NCBI GenBank assembly: GCA_963770485.1
Contig: CAVYPX010000004.1
Span: forward strand, 1 to 63,312
Direction of reading: 5' to 3'
Length of the DNA stretch: 63,312 bases
Source of the DNA: CAVVEC01 sp963770485
GTDB lineage: Bacteria > Acidobacteriota > Terriglobia > Terriglobales > Acidobacteriaceae
Made by a program: the position numbers and the translations under genes. Shown here one piece after another: positions 34,254 through 42,617 of this stretch. Within the stretch, counting starts at the first letter, position 1; each line of letters opens with the position of its first letter. The notes beneath the pieces are model-generated. The model was not told where the DNA came from and searched no databases. It saw only the letters and a list, made by a program, of their open reading frames with translations.

Positions 34254-35588
34254 ATGACGAACGTAAGGCTTGCAATTCTTGTTTGTGCCGTTGGTGCGGT
34301 TCTGGGCGCAAATGTCACCCTTCAAGCGCAGGTTCCGGCTTCGTTCTTCGCTATGCAGATGGCGCACGATGTAATGATCGGGGAGCCTTGGCCAGTCGAC
34401 TCATTCCCGGGAATCCGTTTGTGGGATTCCGGGACGGCCTGGGGAATGATCAACACCGCTCCCGGCCAATATGACTGGAGCATGCTCGATGCGTGGCTCC
34501 AAGCTGCCAAGCGGCAGAATGCGGATGTCGAGTATACCTTCGGGCGGGTGCCGCAGTGGGCTTCGTCGAATCCCAACGATACCGTTTGCGCCAACGCGCC
34601 CGGTAGTTGCGATCCGCCGAATGATCTTAATAGCGACGGCACCGGCACCGACCAACACTGGAAGGATTTCGTCACCGCGATTGCCACGCGAGTGAACGAT
34701 GCAAACTATCTGCAGACCCACGCGCCCATAAAATACTGGGAACTCTGGGACGAAGCTCCAAACCCGTTCCGCTGGCACCCTAAGTCCGAACAACAAGGAA
34801 TTGCGCAGATGATTCGGATGGCTAGCGATGCGCGCGACATAATTCTGTCGATCGACAGCAGCGCCGTTATCCTGAACCCGTCGGCTGGAATCAAGGTTGA
34901 AGGGGAAATCCAGTGGTTTAAGGATTACCTGGCGGCGGGCGGCGGCAACTACGCTGACGTAATCGCTTTTCACGCTTACTTGCAAACTCAGAACGTGCCG
35001 CCCGCACCCGAGGATCTGCTCAAATACCTGCCGCTGTGGGTGAAGAATGTTTTGAAGCCCTACGGTCAGGATACGAAACCAATCTGGGACACCGAAGCGA
35101 GTTGGGGTGTCGCTAGCTGCTGCGGCTTTGCGGATCCGGATCTGCAGGCCGGATTTGTCGCTCGCTATTATCTGATGCATTGGTTCGCGAACGCGCAACG
35201 GTTTTATTGGTATGCGTGGGGCGACACTCCGGCAGGCACGCTGTGGGTGGCCGATCATCAACATCTTTGGAAGCCAGGAACTCTGCTCGAACCCGGCAAG
35301 GCCTACGGTCAAATTTACCACTGGATGGTGGGCAACACCGTCGATCAATCCTGTGCTCCTCAGCAAACCGTGTGGGCCTGCAATGTCACCGGATCGAATG
35401 GTTTCCTGGGGCAGATCGTGTGGGACACTTCTCAGACCTGCAGCCACGGCAAATGCACTTACAGCAACTACGCCTATAACTCTGAGTATGTCCAATATGT
35501 GACGGTTCTTGGCCGGGTTTTTCCCCTCAAGGGTGGGACCGTTCCGATTGGATACGAACCAATATTTTTGGAAAACCAGAATCAGTAA
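34254..35588 (+). CDS. secreted glycoside-hydrolase-like (beta/alpha)8 protein
   Basis: This 444-residue protein has a signal peptide (VRLAILVCAVGAVLGANVTL) and resembles clan GH-A enzymes. GTAWGMINTAPGQYDWSMLD (about 61-80) is the typical first-strand region. IKYWELWDEAPNPFRWHP is at the position of the acid/base motif, normally WNEP. PIWDTEASWG contains the likely nucleophile Glu. Relatives include GH39-like and xylanase-like proteins. If the assignment is right, the acid/base Glu is kept but the preceding Asn is Asp and an Ala is inserted. Four Cys in the C-terminal part suggest disulfides. The substrate is unknown. GGAAGGAAG precedes the start. Confidence 0.72.
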   Translation: MTNVRLAILVCAVGAVLGANVTLQAQVPASFFAMQMAHDVMIGEPWPVDSFPGIRLWDSGTAWGMINTAPGQYDWSMLDAWLQAAKRQNADVEYTFGRVPQWASSNPNDTVCANAPGSCDPPNDLNSDGTGTDQHWKDFVTAIATRVNDANYLQTHAPIKYWELWDEAPNPFRWHPKSEQQGIAQMIRMASDARDIILSIDSSAVILNPSAGIKVEGEIQWFKDYLAAGGGNYADVIAFHAYLQTQNVPPAPEDLLKYLPLWVKNVLKPYGQDTKPIWDTEASWGVASCCGFADPDLQAGFVARYYLMHWFANAQRFYWYAWGDTPAGTLWVADHQHLWKPGTLLEPGKAYGQIYHWMVGNTVDQSCAPQQTVWACNVTGSNGFLGQIVWDTSQTCSHGKCTYSNYAYNSEYVQYVTVLGRVFPLKGGTVPIGYEPIFLENQNQ

Positions 35589-35683
35589 CGAATGCACGGA
35601 ATGCGAGCCAACCCGGTTGCTTCCGATAGGCGCCAAAGCAACGCTTTGATGCCAAGAGACGTTGTGTACCAGCGAGGTGAGTG

Positions 35684-36937
35684 ATGAATCGTAGAATGCC
35701 TTGGGGAATCGCGCTGCTGGGGATCATTTCCTGGTGTGCACAGGCGCGGGCTCAGTTCTATCGGGACGTATTTGCTCAAGAAGCCGAGTTGACCGATTCG
35801 GGCGGAGCGGCGTTTGAGGATCTTGGCCTTTCTGTTTCCAGCAATGGCAACACGGTGGTGACGAGTGCTGGAGGAGCGGTTGCTATTTACATCGAGCCAA
35901 CCGGGGGCTGGAAAAATGCGACAACTCCAAAGGCCAAGTTGACCGTCTCCCGGGATCTATTGATTCAGGTTTGTATCAGTGGCAACGTAATCGCAGCTAC
36001 GGGTTCCTCCGGAGCGGCCTACGTGTATGTTATGCCGGCCGGCGGCTGGGTAAACACTGCTCAACCAAATGCCACATTGACGGCTTCGGACAAGGCAGTT
36101 TTCACCAATGTCTCAATCAACGGCAACCTGGTGGTGGCGGGATCGCCGACCGCCGATGGTGGTCAATCTCAGCAAGGGGCGGCTTACGTATTCGTTATGC
36201 CGGCGGGCGGATGGGCGAGCATGACCGAGACCGGCAAGTTGACCGCCTCCGATGGAGTAACAAACGATAGATTTGGCGTCTCCGTAGGTGTCAGCAGCAA
36301 CACGGTGCTGGTCGGAGCCCCGGATGCTACGGTCGGTAGCAACTGTCCAAAGCATTGTTACCTGTTTCAGGGCGCTGGCTACCTGTTCGTCAAGCCGGCC
36401 AACGGTTGGGCGAACATGCACGAGACCGCCAAGTTGACAACGTTGGTTGATGCACCCGGGGACAATTTCGGAACTGCTGTATCCATCAACGATAGCGGCG
36501 CCACAGCGTTGATCGGAGCATTCCAACAAGATACCGTCAAGGGGCCGGGAGCCGCCTACATATACGTCCGGCCAGGCTCTTCCTGGCAAACCACCTCGAT
36601 CTACACCGCCAAGTTGACGGCGTCCGACGGAGTAAAATATGACAACTTCGGATCTTCGGTCGCCCTCAGCGGCAGCGCGACGAACACGGCAGTCGTGGGG
36701 GCAATCAATGCTACGGTTGGCAGGAATCATTACTCGCAAGGGAAGGTCTACGTGTTCGTGGCACCCACCGGCGGCTGGAAAACATCGAAGGAAACCGCCA
36801 AACTGACGGTCTCGGACGGCGTCGGAGGGGATGTGTTCGGCAACTCCGTCGCCATCAACGGCGCCACGTTAGCGATCGGAGCGCCATACCGTGCGGTGGG
36901 CTCCCACAAAGGACAAGGCACAGTTTACATATTCTGA
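35684..36937 (+). CDS. secreted FG-GAP-like repeat protein
   Basis: This 417-residue protein has a signal peptide (MPWGIALLGIISWCAQARAQ) and about seven repeats of roughly 55 residues: AKLTASDGVKYDNFGSSVAL, AVVGAINATVG, GKVYVFVAPTGGWK. The DxFGxSV motif and the following VGAP and GAAYVFV strands are those of FG-GAP/integrin-alpha-type beta-propellers. The role is unknown; such proteins are usually surface exposed. It is 95 bp downstream of the glycoside-hydrolase-like gene on the same strand, so the two may be co-expressed. ATG 35684 was taken; GTG 35681 is adjacent. Confidence 0.8.
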   Translation: MNRRMPWGIALLGIISWCAQARAQFYRDVFAQEAELTDSGGAAFEDLGLSVSSNGNTVVTSAGGAVAIYIEPTGGWKNATTPKAKLTVSRDLLIQVCISGNVIAATGSSGAAYVYVMPAGGWVNTAQPNATLTASDKAVFTNVSINGNLVVAGSPTADGGQSQQGAAYVFVMPAGGWASMTETGKLTASDGVTNDRFGVSVGVSSNTVLVGAPDATVGSNCPKHCYLFQGAGYLFVKPANGWANMHETAKLTTLVDAPGDNFGTAVSINDSGATALIGAFQQDTVKGPGAAYIYVRPGSSWQTTSIYTAKLTASDGVKYDNFGSSVALSGSATNTAVVGAINATVGRNHYSQGKVYVFVAPTGGWKTSKETAKLTVSDGVGGDVFGNSVAINGATLAIGAPYRAVGSHKGQGTVYIF

Positions 36938-36939
36938 TC

Positions 36940-38115
36940 TCAGGAAGCGCTCTTGGAGAAGCTAAAGGCGTTGGGTAGGGAGACGGTCACAACTCCGTCC
37001 ATGGCATTCTTTTCGTAAAAGGTCTTAAGCTTCAGAATCAGCGGCTGCGTGACTTCTTGTCCCTTCGCGACAATCAACAAACCACTGTCGGTTCGAACCT
37101 CCTGCTCGAGAATCATTCCGTTCGAGAGCTCTGTAATGGCGCAGGGGCGCGTCTGCTTCTGATCCGGTTCCGGCTCTATTTCAACCAAAGCGTCAAAGAT
37201 CCGGCGATCCAAATGCTTGCGTTGTCGTGAGAGCTGGTGCGCCGCCTCTGTCCTGGAAGTACCTTGGCGCAGGAGTTCATCAAACGCCACTGTCACCGAG
37301 AGTATTTCAGCTCCCAATCTCATGTCCGCGCGGTCACGATCGGCGATGTCACCTTCCACCGCTACGGGTTGCTTCTGGTGGGCAATCATCCACGCAATGG
37401 GTTCCATACGAGGGATGTTGCTCAGCAGGTCATGGGCCACCATCGGATGTTTGTCATATAGGGCCTGTTCTGTGACGGAGAGTTTCCGGCCGGCGTAAAC
37501 AGCGTCGATAGTCTCAGGGTCGAGGGTGACGCAACCCAGTTGCGACATCATGGCTGCGACCTCGAACTTCCAGGGACTTCCCAAGGACAGGCGCGTGACG
37601 ATGTGCCGTATATAACGGCGCAGGCGCACCGCCCGGCCGAATGCGGCAGGACTCACCAGGCTGAGTACTTCAGTGAGCACGTGGATGCTGCCGCTCAGGG
37701 TCTGTTCCAGCAACTCCTTCTCGGCATTGACCAAGCGGTACTGCACCAGGGCCGCGGTCAAGGTTTTGGCCAGCAGTTCCTTGCTGCATGGCTTGGTGAG
37801 AAAGCGGAAAATATTCCCTTCGTTCACGGCACCGACCGCAGTTTGGATATCCGCGTTGCCGGTCAGCATGATGCGTATGCTGTCCGGGGAGCGGAGCTTG
37901 ATTTCTGCCAGCAGTTGGACGCCGTCCATCTCCGGCATCCGCATGTCAGAGACCACCACAGCATAAGGTCCATTGGCGGATATCGCAATGAGGGCGCCCT
38001 TTCCGCCCACCGCCGTTTCCAGCACAAATTCGCGATGCAACAGACGCTGGTACCCCTGGAGCACGCTGGGTTCGTCATCCACCAAGAGAATTTTTTCAAG
38101 CATTGTCTTTGCCAT
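36940..38115 (-). CDS. response regulator with degenerate HD-type output domain
   Basis: This 391-residue protein has an N-terminal receiver domain (KILLVDDEPSVLQGYQRLL, about 8-26; phospho-Asp in VVVSDMRMPEMDG, about 55; Lys in FLTKPCSKELL, about 107). The C-terminal part follows the HD-GYP layout (YRLVNAEKELLEQTLSGSIHVL, then HPMVAHDLLSNIPRMEPIAWMIAHQKQP), but the HD and GYP residues are not seen. It probably lacks c-di-GMP phosphodiesterase activity. Its start overlaps the end of the REC-HDOD gene by 8-20 bp, so the two are translationally linked. Confidence 0.85.
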   Translation of the reverse strand: MAKTMLEKILLVDDEPSVLQGYQRLLHREFVLETAVGGKGALIAISANGPYAVVVSDMRMPEMDGVQLLAEIKLRSPDSIRIMLTGNADIQTAVGAVNEGNIFRFLTKPCSKELLAKTLTAALVQYRLVNAEKELLEQTLSGSIHVLTEVLSLVSPAAFGRAVRLRRYIRHIVTRLSLGSPWKFEVAAMMSQLGCVTLDPETIDAVYAGRKLSVTEQALYDKHPMVAHDLLSNIPRMEPIAWMIAHQKQPVAVEGDIADRDRADMRLGAEILSVTVAFDELLRQGTSRTEAAHQLSRQRKHLDRRIFDALVEIEPEPDQKQTRPCAITELSNGMILEQEVRTDSGLLIVAKGQEVTQPLILKLKTFYEKNAMDGVVTVSLPNAFSFSKSAS

Positions 38116-39307
38116 TCGGGTCGAGCTCCTGACACCGGCTCAACCATACTTTTGCGCGTTCTTGCAGGCCGAGCCGGGCTAGCAGCTCGTTGTCGACCGT
38201 TGGGTTTTCATTAAGCGTGGAATAGGAATGTCTTTGCTGATCGAAGTAGTCGGCCACGTGGACCGCAACCACCGTAGAAAAAGCTCTCAGTCCAGCGCCG
38301 GAGGGGCAGTGATGCCAGGCCACGGCTTCCACAATTGGATCCGGCAGCCCCCATAATCCCAGCAAATAGGCCCCGACTTCGGCATGAGTGCAACGGAATA
38401 CTTCCAGTTCGATGGCCGAAATGCCGGTTTGCCGCTCTTTCCTGAGGCTTAACACCTTCTCATATTGGGGGCCACAAGCTGCGGCCAGGACCAGCCGGCC
38501 GATATCGTGCAGTAAGCCGGCGGCAAATGCCTCGTCCTCCACATTCTGCTTGCTGCCTTGCGCCTGGGCGATCGCCCTCGCAAACGCAGCCGTTTGAAGG
38601 CTGTGCGGCCACAGGAAGGAAAGTTCCTGCGTTGCCCGGCCCTCCAGTTCGGAAAACACGTGCACCGATAGCACCAGAGCCTTTATGTTTTCGACCCCGA
38701 GCAGCGACACGGCCTGCTGCGGATTGGACACCTGGCAGGGAAGACCAAAAAACGCAGAGTTGACTAACTGCAACACCTTTGACGTCATGCCCATGTCCTT
38801 GGAGATCAGGCCGGCGATCTTGGCAATGGAAACGTCCGGCAGCCGCAGTGCCTCGGTTACGGCCACATAGAGCGAGGGTAGGCTGGGCACAGTTTGCATC
38901 GACGAGATGATCTCTTTCAGGTGGGGGTTTTCCAGCAGTTCCCGCAGGGCAAACGCATGGTTGATTTTCTGCTTGAGTTCCTCGACGTCACAGGGCTTCG
39001 AGAGATACTGATGGCTTGGGCCGACCGAGCGAAGAATGGTTTCCCGGTCAGACTGGCCGGACAGCACAAAGCGAACCGTACGCGGGAACTTAGTCTTGAC
39101 CTGATCCAGCAACTGGGCCCCGTCCATCCCTGGCATCCGCATGTCGGTGACCACCACATCGAAGGAGGTTTCTGCCATGATCTTGAGGGCCTCGGCTCCG
39201 CCGCTCGCGACTTCAACGTCCCACTCGCTGCGCATGCTGCGGAGGCTGCGCTGAATTCCGCTCAACACCATGGGTTCATCATCCACGAAAAGGATTCGTT
39301 TCGTCAT
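38096..39307 (-). CDS. response regulator with HDOD output domain
   Basis: This 403-residue protein has a receiver domain (RILFVDDEPMVLSGIQRSL, 4-22; phospho-Asp in VVVTDMRMPGMDG, about 53; Lys in YLSKPCDVEEL, about 103). A linker leads to an HDOD domain: SSMQTVPSLPSLYVAVTEAL near 144-163, ISKDMGMTSKVLQLVNSAFF, AGLLHDIGRLVLAA, HAEVGAYLLGLWGLP. HDOD proteins act in signalling and are not known nucleases. The start overlaps the stop of the decayed kinase gene upstream (ATGA), and the stop overlaps the next regulator. Confidence 0.92.
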   Translation of the reverse strand: MTKRILFVDDEPMVLSGIQRSLRSMRSEWDVEVASGGAEALKIMAETSFDVVVTDMRMPGMDGAQLLDQVKTKFPRTVRFVLSGQSDRETILRSVGPSHQYLSKPCDVEELKQKINHAFALRELLENPHLKEIISSMQTVPSLPSLYVAVTEALRLPDVSIAKIAGLISKDMGMTSKVLQLVNSAFFGLPCQVSNPQQAVSLLGVENIKALVLSVHVFSELEGRATQELSFLWPHSLQTAAFARAIAQAQGSKQNVEDEAFAAGLLHDIGRLVLAAACGPQYEKVLSLRKERQTGISAIELEVFRCTHAEVGAYLLGLWGLPDPIVEAVAWHHCPSGAGLRAFSTVVAVHVADYFDQQRHSYSTLNENPTVDNELLARLGLQERAKVWLSRCQELDPNGKDNA

Positions 39308-39606
39308 GACACTAATAGACGTACCTCCAGGGGCAATCGAATAAAGAAGGTCGTGCCCTTGCCGCTCACGGTCCCAAACCAGATCCGAGAAACTCCTCGG
39401 GCGCGTACCCTAACCCGCCCCAGATAAGACGGGCTGGCGTATCGCCATTTCCGCTTGGCATCGATCAGCATGGCCAGATCTTCCACGTTGTCGGTGCTGG
39501 CGCAAGACAACGATTCGCCGCGACTGAATTCCTCCCCGGCAAGCTGGCCGGCGCCGAGCCGGATTTTTGAATTCTGTAGATCACATGAAGACATAGGGGG
39601 GTCCAT
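39304..39606 (-). pseudogene. decayed histidine kinase (C-terminal remnant)
   Basis: The 100-residue frame ends with SGKGTTFFIRLPLEV, the G3/last-strand motif of HATPase domains. Before it lies MLIDAKRKWRYASPSYLGRV, which looks like part of a PAS domain. The dimerisation helix with the phospho-His and the N, G1 and G2 boxes are missing, consistent with an internal deletion that joined PAS and the kinase tail. The stop overlaps the start of the REC-HDOD gene, which fits an ancestral kinase-regulator operon. The protein cannot have kinase activity. Confidence 0.65.
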
Positions 39607-39933
39607 TCAGAGCATCGGCAAGCCGGAGCATTTCCTTTAGTGTGCGTGGATTGCATTGTGGGAGGCAATTCCGGCCACTATTAAGGGTAATCAGCCCAAT
39701 CTGGAGAACCGGAGGCAAACTGCAACACCGGCAATCCTAGTCGAAACGGGAGGTTCCCGGCTTTGCCGGGTCGGCCGTAAAGGTTTGACCGATATCGGAG
39801 TCGATGGCAGAAACGGCTAAGCGCGCACCGCCCAATCGAGAGCCTGCTCCGTTTTGTCGCAGCCTGGCTTGAAATAGAGGAAGGAATCCAATATACACCC
39901 GTGGCCCCACCGCAATCGGCGGCCCAGCCGGGT
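39607..39933. other. intergenic region with one doubtful ORF
   Basis: A 66-residue minus-strand frame (39737-39937) overlaps the stop of the downstream PLP gene by ATGA (start MNPAGPP). It has no family motif, is rich in Arg/Gly/Ala and has no supporting feature except the overlap. I leave it unannotated. Nothing else is seen. Confidence 0.3.
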
Positions 39934-41133
39934 TCATCCCACTTGTACGTGTTGCCGCGTCGAACTCACGATGGCAAGCGCCTGCTCCAGGTCAGCAATC
40001 AAATCGTCCGCATTCTCGATTCCTACTGACAGCCGGATCAACTGCTCCGTCACACCCATCTTCTGGCGCTGCTCGGCTGAGATCATGGCATGGGAAGTGA
40101 GCACTGGGATGCAGACCAACGAATCGACCCCGCCCAGACTGGGCGCCAGCGTGAACAGGTTCAGCGCCTCGGACAGTCTGCGCGCATCCTCCCCCGAGCC
40201 GTCCACTTCGAAGCTCACCATGCCGCCGCCGCCGCGCATTTGCTCCATGGCGATCGCGCGCTGCGGATGACCCTCCAGAAACGGATAATGAACTCGCCGC
40301 ACCTTGCCGTGTTGCGCCAGAAACTGCGCAATGCGCAACGCATTTTCATTCTGGCGCTGCACTCGAACCGCCAGAGTCTTGATTCCCCGCAACAGCAGCC
40401 AGGCGGCATGTGGGTCCATGTTTCCGCCGAGGGTGGTTCGGGTCTCATGAACCTTCTCAATCAGATCGCGGGGGCCAGCCAGGAGCCCGCAGATCAGGTC
40501 GGAGTGCCCACTAAAATACTTGGTGCCGGAATGCATCACCAGATCAATGCCGAAGTCCGCGGGCCTCTGATTAATGGGCGTAGCGAACGTGCTGTCAATC
40601 ATTGTCATGAGATTGTGCTGTTTTGCCAGCGCCGTCACCTTATGCAGATCCACGATCCGTAACGTGGGATTGGTCGGAGACTCGAGATATAGCATCCGGG
40701 TGTTTGGCCGGATCGCTCGCGCATGCTGGTCGTACTCGACTGTGTCCACGAACGTAGTTTCAATACCCAATTTAGGCAGCCACTGGCTGAGGAACTTGGT
40801 GGCACCGCCGTAGATATCGCGTTGCGCCACCACGTGGTCGCCGTTTTTCAGCAGCGCAAGAACCGTAGTCGTAATCGCATTCATACCGGAGGCAAACACC
40901 AGGCCGGCGTCCACGCCTTCCAGTTCCGCGACCGCCGCCTCGGCCACCGTATTCGTCGGGTTGCCGTAGCGCGTATAGAACATGTCGGTGTGAGTGGCAC
41001 GCAGCTGCTGATCATTGTCGGTGACCTCGAAAGTCGAGGTCTGAAAAACCGGCGTGGCCAGCGGTCCGTTCTTCTTGTGAAGGTCAGTTCCCCCGCGCAC
41101 GGCTTTGGTTTCCGGACGATACCGATTTCTCAT
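39934..41133 (-). CDS. Cys/Met metabolism PLP-dependent enzyme (cystathionine gamma-synthase/lyase type)
   Basis: This 399-residue fold-type I enzyme has YTRYGNPTNTVAEAAVAELE (about 48-67), the phosphate-binding FASGMNAITTTVLAL, DSTFATP, and the PLP Lys in LVMHSGTKYFSGHSDLICG (about 205). Family members add or remove sulfur groups in methionine and cysteine synthesis. The sequence does not separate gamma-synthase, gamma-lyase or O-succinyl/acetyl-homoserine sulfhydrylase. GGAGATG precedes ATG 41133. Divergently, the next plus-strand genes include threonine branch enzymes, so several genes of the aspartate family are near one another. Confidence 0.93.
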   Translation of the reverse strand: MRNRYRPETKAVRGGTDLHKKNGPLATPVFQTSTFEVTDNDQQLRATHTDMFYTRYGNPTNTVAEAAVAELEGVDAGLVFASGMNAITTTVLALLKNGDHVVAQRDIYGGATKFLSQWLPKLGIETTFVDTVEYDQHARAIRPNTRMLYLESPTNPTLRIVDLHKVTALAKQHNLMTMIDSTFATPINQRPADFGIDLVMHSGTKYFSGHSDLICGLLAGPRDLIEKVHETRTTLGGNMDPHAAWLLLRGIKTLAVRVQRQNENALRIAQFLAQHGKVRRVHYPFLEGHPQRAIAMEQMRGGGGMVSFEVDGSGEDARRLSEALNLFTLAPSLGGVDSLVCIPVLTSHAMISAEQRQKMGVTEQLIRLSVGIENADDLIADLEQALAIVSSTRQHVQVG

Positions 41134-41310
41134 CACATCTCCATTCAATGAAGGCTAGCTGCAACAGTAGATTCGCGACAGTTGCAAAAGCTGCTAAAAA
41201 CTCTACGCCGGTGTACGCTGCAATGGATTAAGACTATCGTCCGCAAGCTGAGCGGGCAAGTGAGCTTGTTCCGCATATGTCGAAGTTCTTGGCTTTATAA
41301 TTCCAAGCTT

Positions 41311-42099
41311 ATGAATGCAGGACTGAAGAATCGGGTTGCGATCGTGGCCGCATCCAGCCAGGGAATTGGCCGCGCGACCGCCGAGGCTTTCGCCGCCGAG
41401 GGCTGCCGGGTGGCCATGTGCGCGCGCAAAGCTCAAACCCTGCACGCGGCGGCGGCGCAGATTGCACAACGATACAGCGTCGAAGTGTTTGTGCAGCCAC
41501 TGGACGTAGCCAACCCTGACTCCATACGCGATTTTGTCAGCGAAGTTGCAGCAAGATTTGGTAGCGTGGATATTTGCGTGACCAACGCCGGCGGGCCACC
41601 TGCAAAAGGCTTTTTGGCTGCGAGCGTCGAGGACTGGCGAAAGGCGGTCGATGCGAATTTCCTCAGCACGGTTTATTTCGCGCGCGAAGTTATTCCCCAC
41701 ATGCAGCGCCAGCGCTGGGGACGGATCATCACAATTACCTCGGTTACGACCAAGCAGCCGGTGGCGGAGCTGGTGCTTTCCAACGCCGTCCGAGCCGCAG
41801 TGGTCGGACTGGTCAAGAGTTTGGCCGACGAGTTCGGTAAGGACGGCATCCTTGTGAACAACGTGGGCCCCGGCTACACCGCGACCGATCGGCTCAAGGA
41901 ATTGGCGAAGACCCGGTCCGCTGCGTTGGGCAAAAGCGAGAAGGAAATGTTCGAGGAATGGGCGGCGGACGCACCGCTCAAGCGGGTAGGAGAGCCCAGA
42001 GAGGTTGCCGATACAATCGTGTGGTTAGCTTCAGAGCGCGCTTCGTATATCACCGGCCAAACCGTGCTCGTGGACGGCGGCCTGTACAAGGGACTCTAA
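41311..42099 (+). CDS. atypical SDR-family oxidoreductase with altered catalytic residues
   Basis: This 262-residue Rossmann protein resembles 3-oxoacyl-ACP reductases: NRVAIVAASSQGIGRATAEA at 7-26 (instead of TGxxxGxG), VTNAGGPPAKGF (NNAG variant) and the catalytic Ser in ITITSVTTKQPVAEL. In the usual YxxxK spot, Tyr is Ser and Lys is Arg (SNAVRAAVVG). This matches the BKR-like SDR subgroup that lacks the normal tetrad. Its reaction is unknown and it may be non-enzymatic. ATG 41311 was preferred; the frame is open 129 bp further upstream. The cupin gene starts 60 bp downstream. Confidence 0.9.
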   Translation: MNAGLKNRVAIVAASSQGIGRATAEAFAAEGCRVAMCARKAQTLHAAAAQIAQRYSVEVFVQPLDVANPDSIRDFVSEVAARFGSVDICVTNAGGPPAKGFLAASVEDWRKAVDANFLSTVYFAREVIPHMQRQRWGRIITITSVTTKQPVAELVLSNAVRAAVVGLVKSLADEFGKDGILVNNVGPGYTATDRLKELAKTRSAALGKSEKEMFEEWAADAPLKRVGEPREVADTIVWLASERASYITGQTVLVDGGLYKGL

Positions 42100-42158
42100 T
42101 GGAACTGGCAGCCCGATAGCAGAGTACATTTGTGAGTATCGAGTAGAGGTGTACTGTG

Positions 42159-42617
42159 ATGGCAAAGTTGGCGAAGAGAAAAGTCAGAGCCGGCAAGGGA
42201 AATGTGAGCAAGAAAGTTGCGGCCAGGCCTCGCGCGGCGAAAAAGAGAATCGCCAGCAAGGCGGAACTGCAGCATGTTTCCTGGAGTACGCTGGAACTGG
42301 AAGACCTGAATCCGCTGCTGCAGCGGCACTTTATCGTCGGACAAAACATCATGCTGGCCCGTGTGTTGCTGAAGAAAGGCTGTGTCGTCCCCGAACACAG
42401 TCATCACAACGAACAGGTCACGCACGTTTTGGAAGGGGCGTTGAAGTTCTGGATTGACGGCAGGATCGTGGTGGTGAATGCCGGGGAAGTGCTGACCATT
42501 CCTCCGCACATGCCGCATAAAGCAGAAGCGCTGGAGGACACGGTGGACGTGGACGTCTTCAGTCCACCGCGCGCCGACTGGATCAACAAAACCGATCAAT
42601 ACCTGCGCGGGAAATAG
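42159..42617 (+). CDS. cupin-domain protein with basic N-terminal tail
   Basis: This 152-residue protein has a Lys/Arg/Ala-rich, histone-like tail (residues 1-42; AKRKVRAGKGNVSKKVAARP) followed by a small cupin. The metal-binding motif reads VPEHSHHNEQVTHVLEG (HxHxxxxE variant), and the second motif is IPPHMPHKAEAL. The cupin may be an enzyme or a sensor; the tail could bind nucleic acid, as inferred from charge. Its stop directly abuts ATG of thrC (TAGATG), so the two are probably co-translated, although the link to threonine synthesis is unknown. Confidence 0.85.
   Translation: MAKLAKRKVRAGKGNVSKKVAARPRAAKKRIASKAELQHVSWSTLELEDLNPLLQRHFIVGQNIMLARVLLKKGCVVPEHSHHNEQVTHVLEGALKFWIDGRIVVVNAGEVLTIPPHMPHKAEALEDTVDVDVFSPPRADWINKTDQYLRGK

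Noticed and set aside
34401..35636. 411-residue minus-strand ORF opposite the glycoside-hydrolase-like gene
   Set aside because: No motif or ribosome-binding site; the plus-strand frame has signal peptide, catalytic motifs and SD.
39737..39937. 66-residue ORF overlapping the stop of the PLP gene
   Set aside because: ATGA overlap is suggestive, but there is no family motif and composition is typical of GC-rich noncoding sequence.
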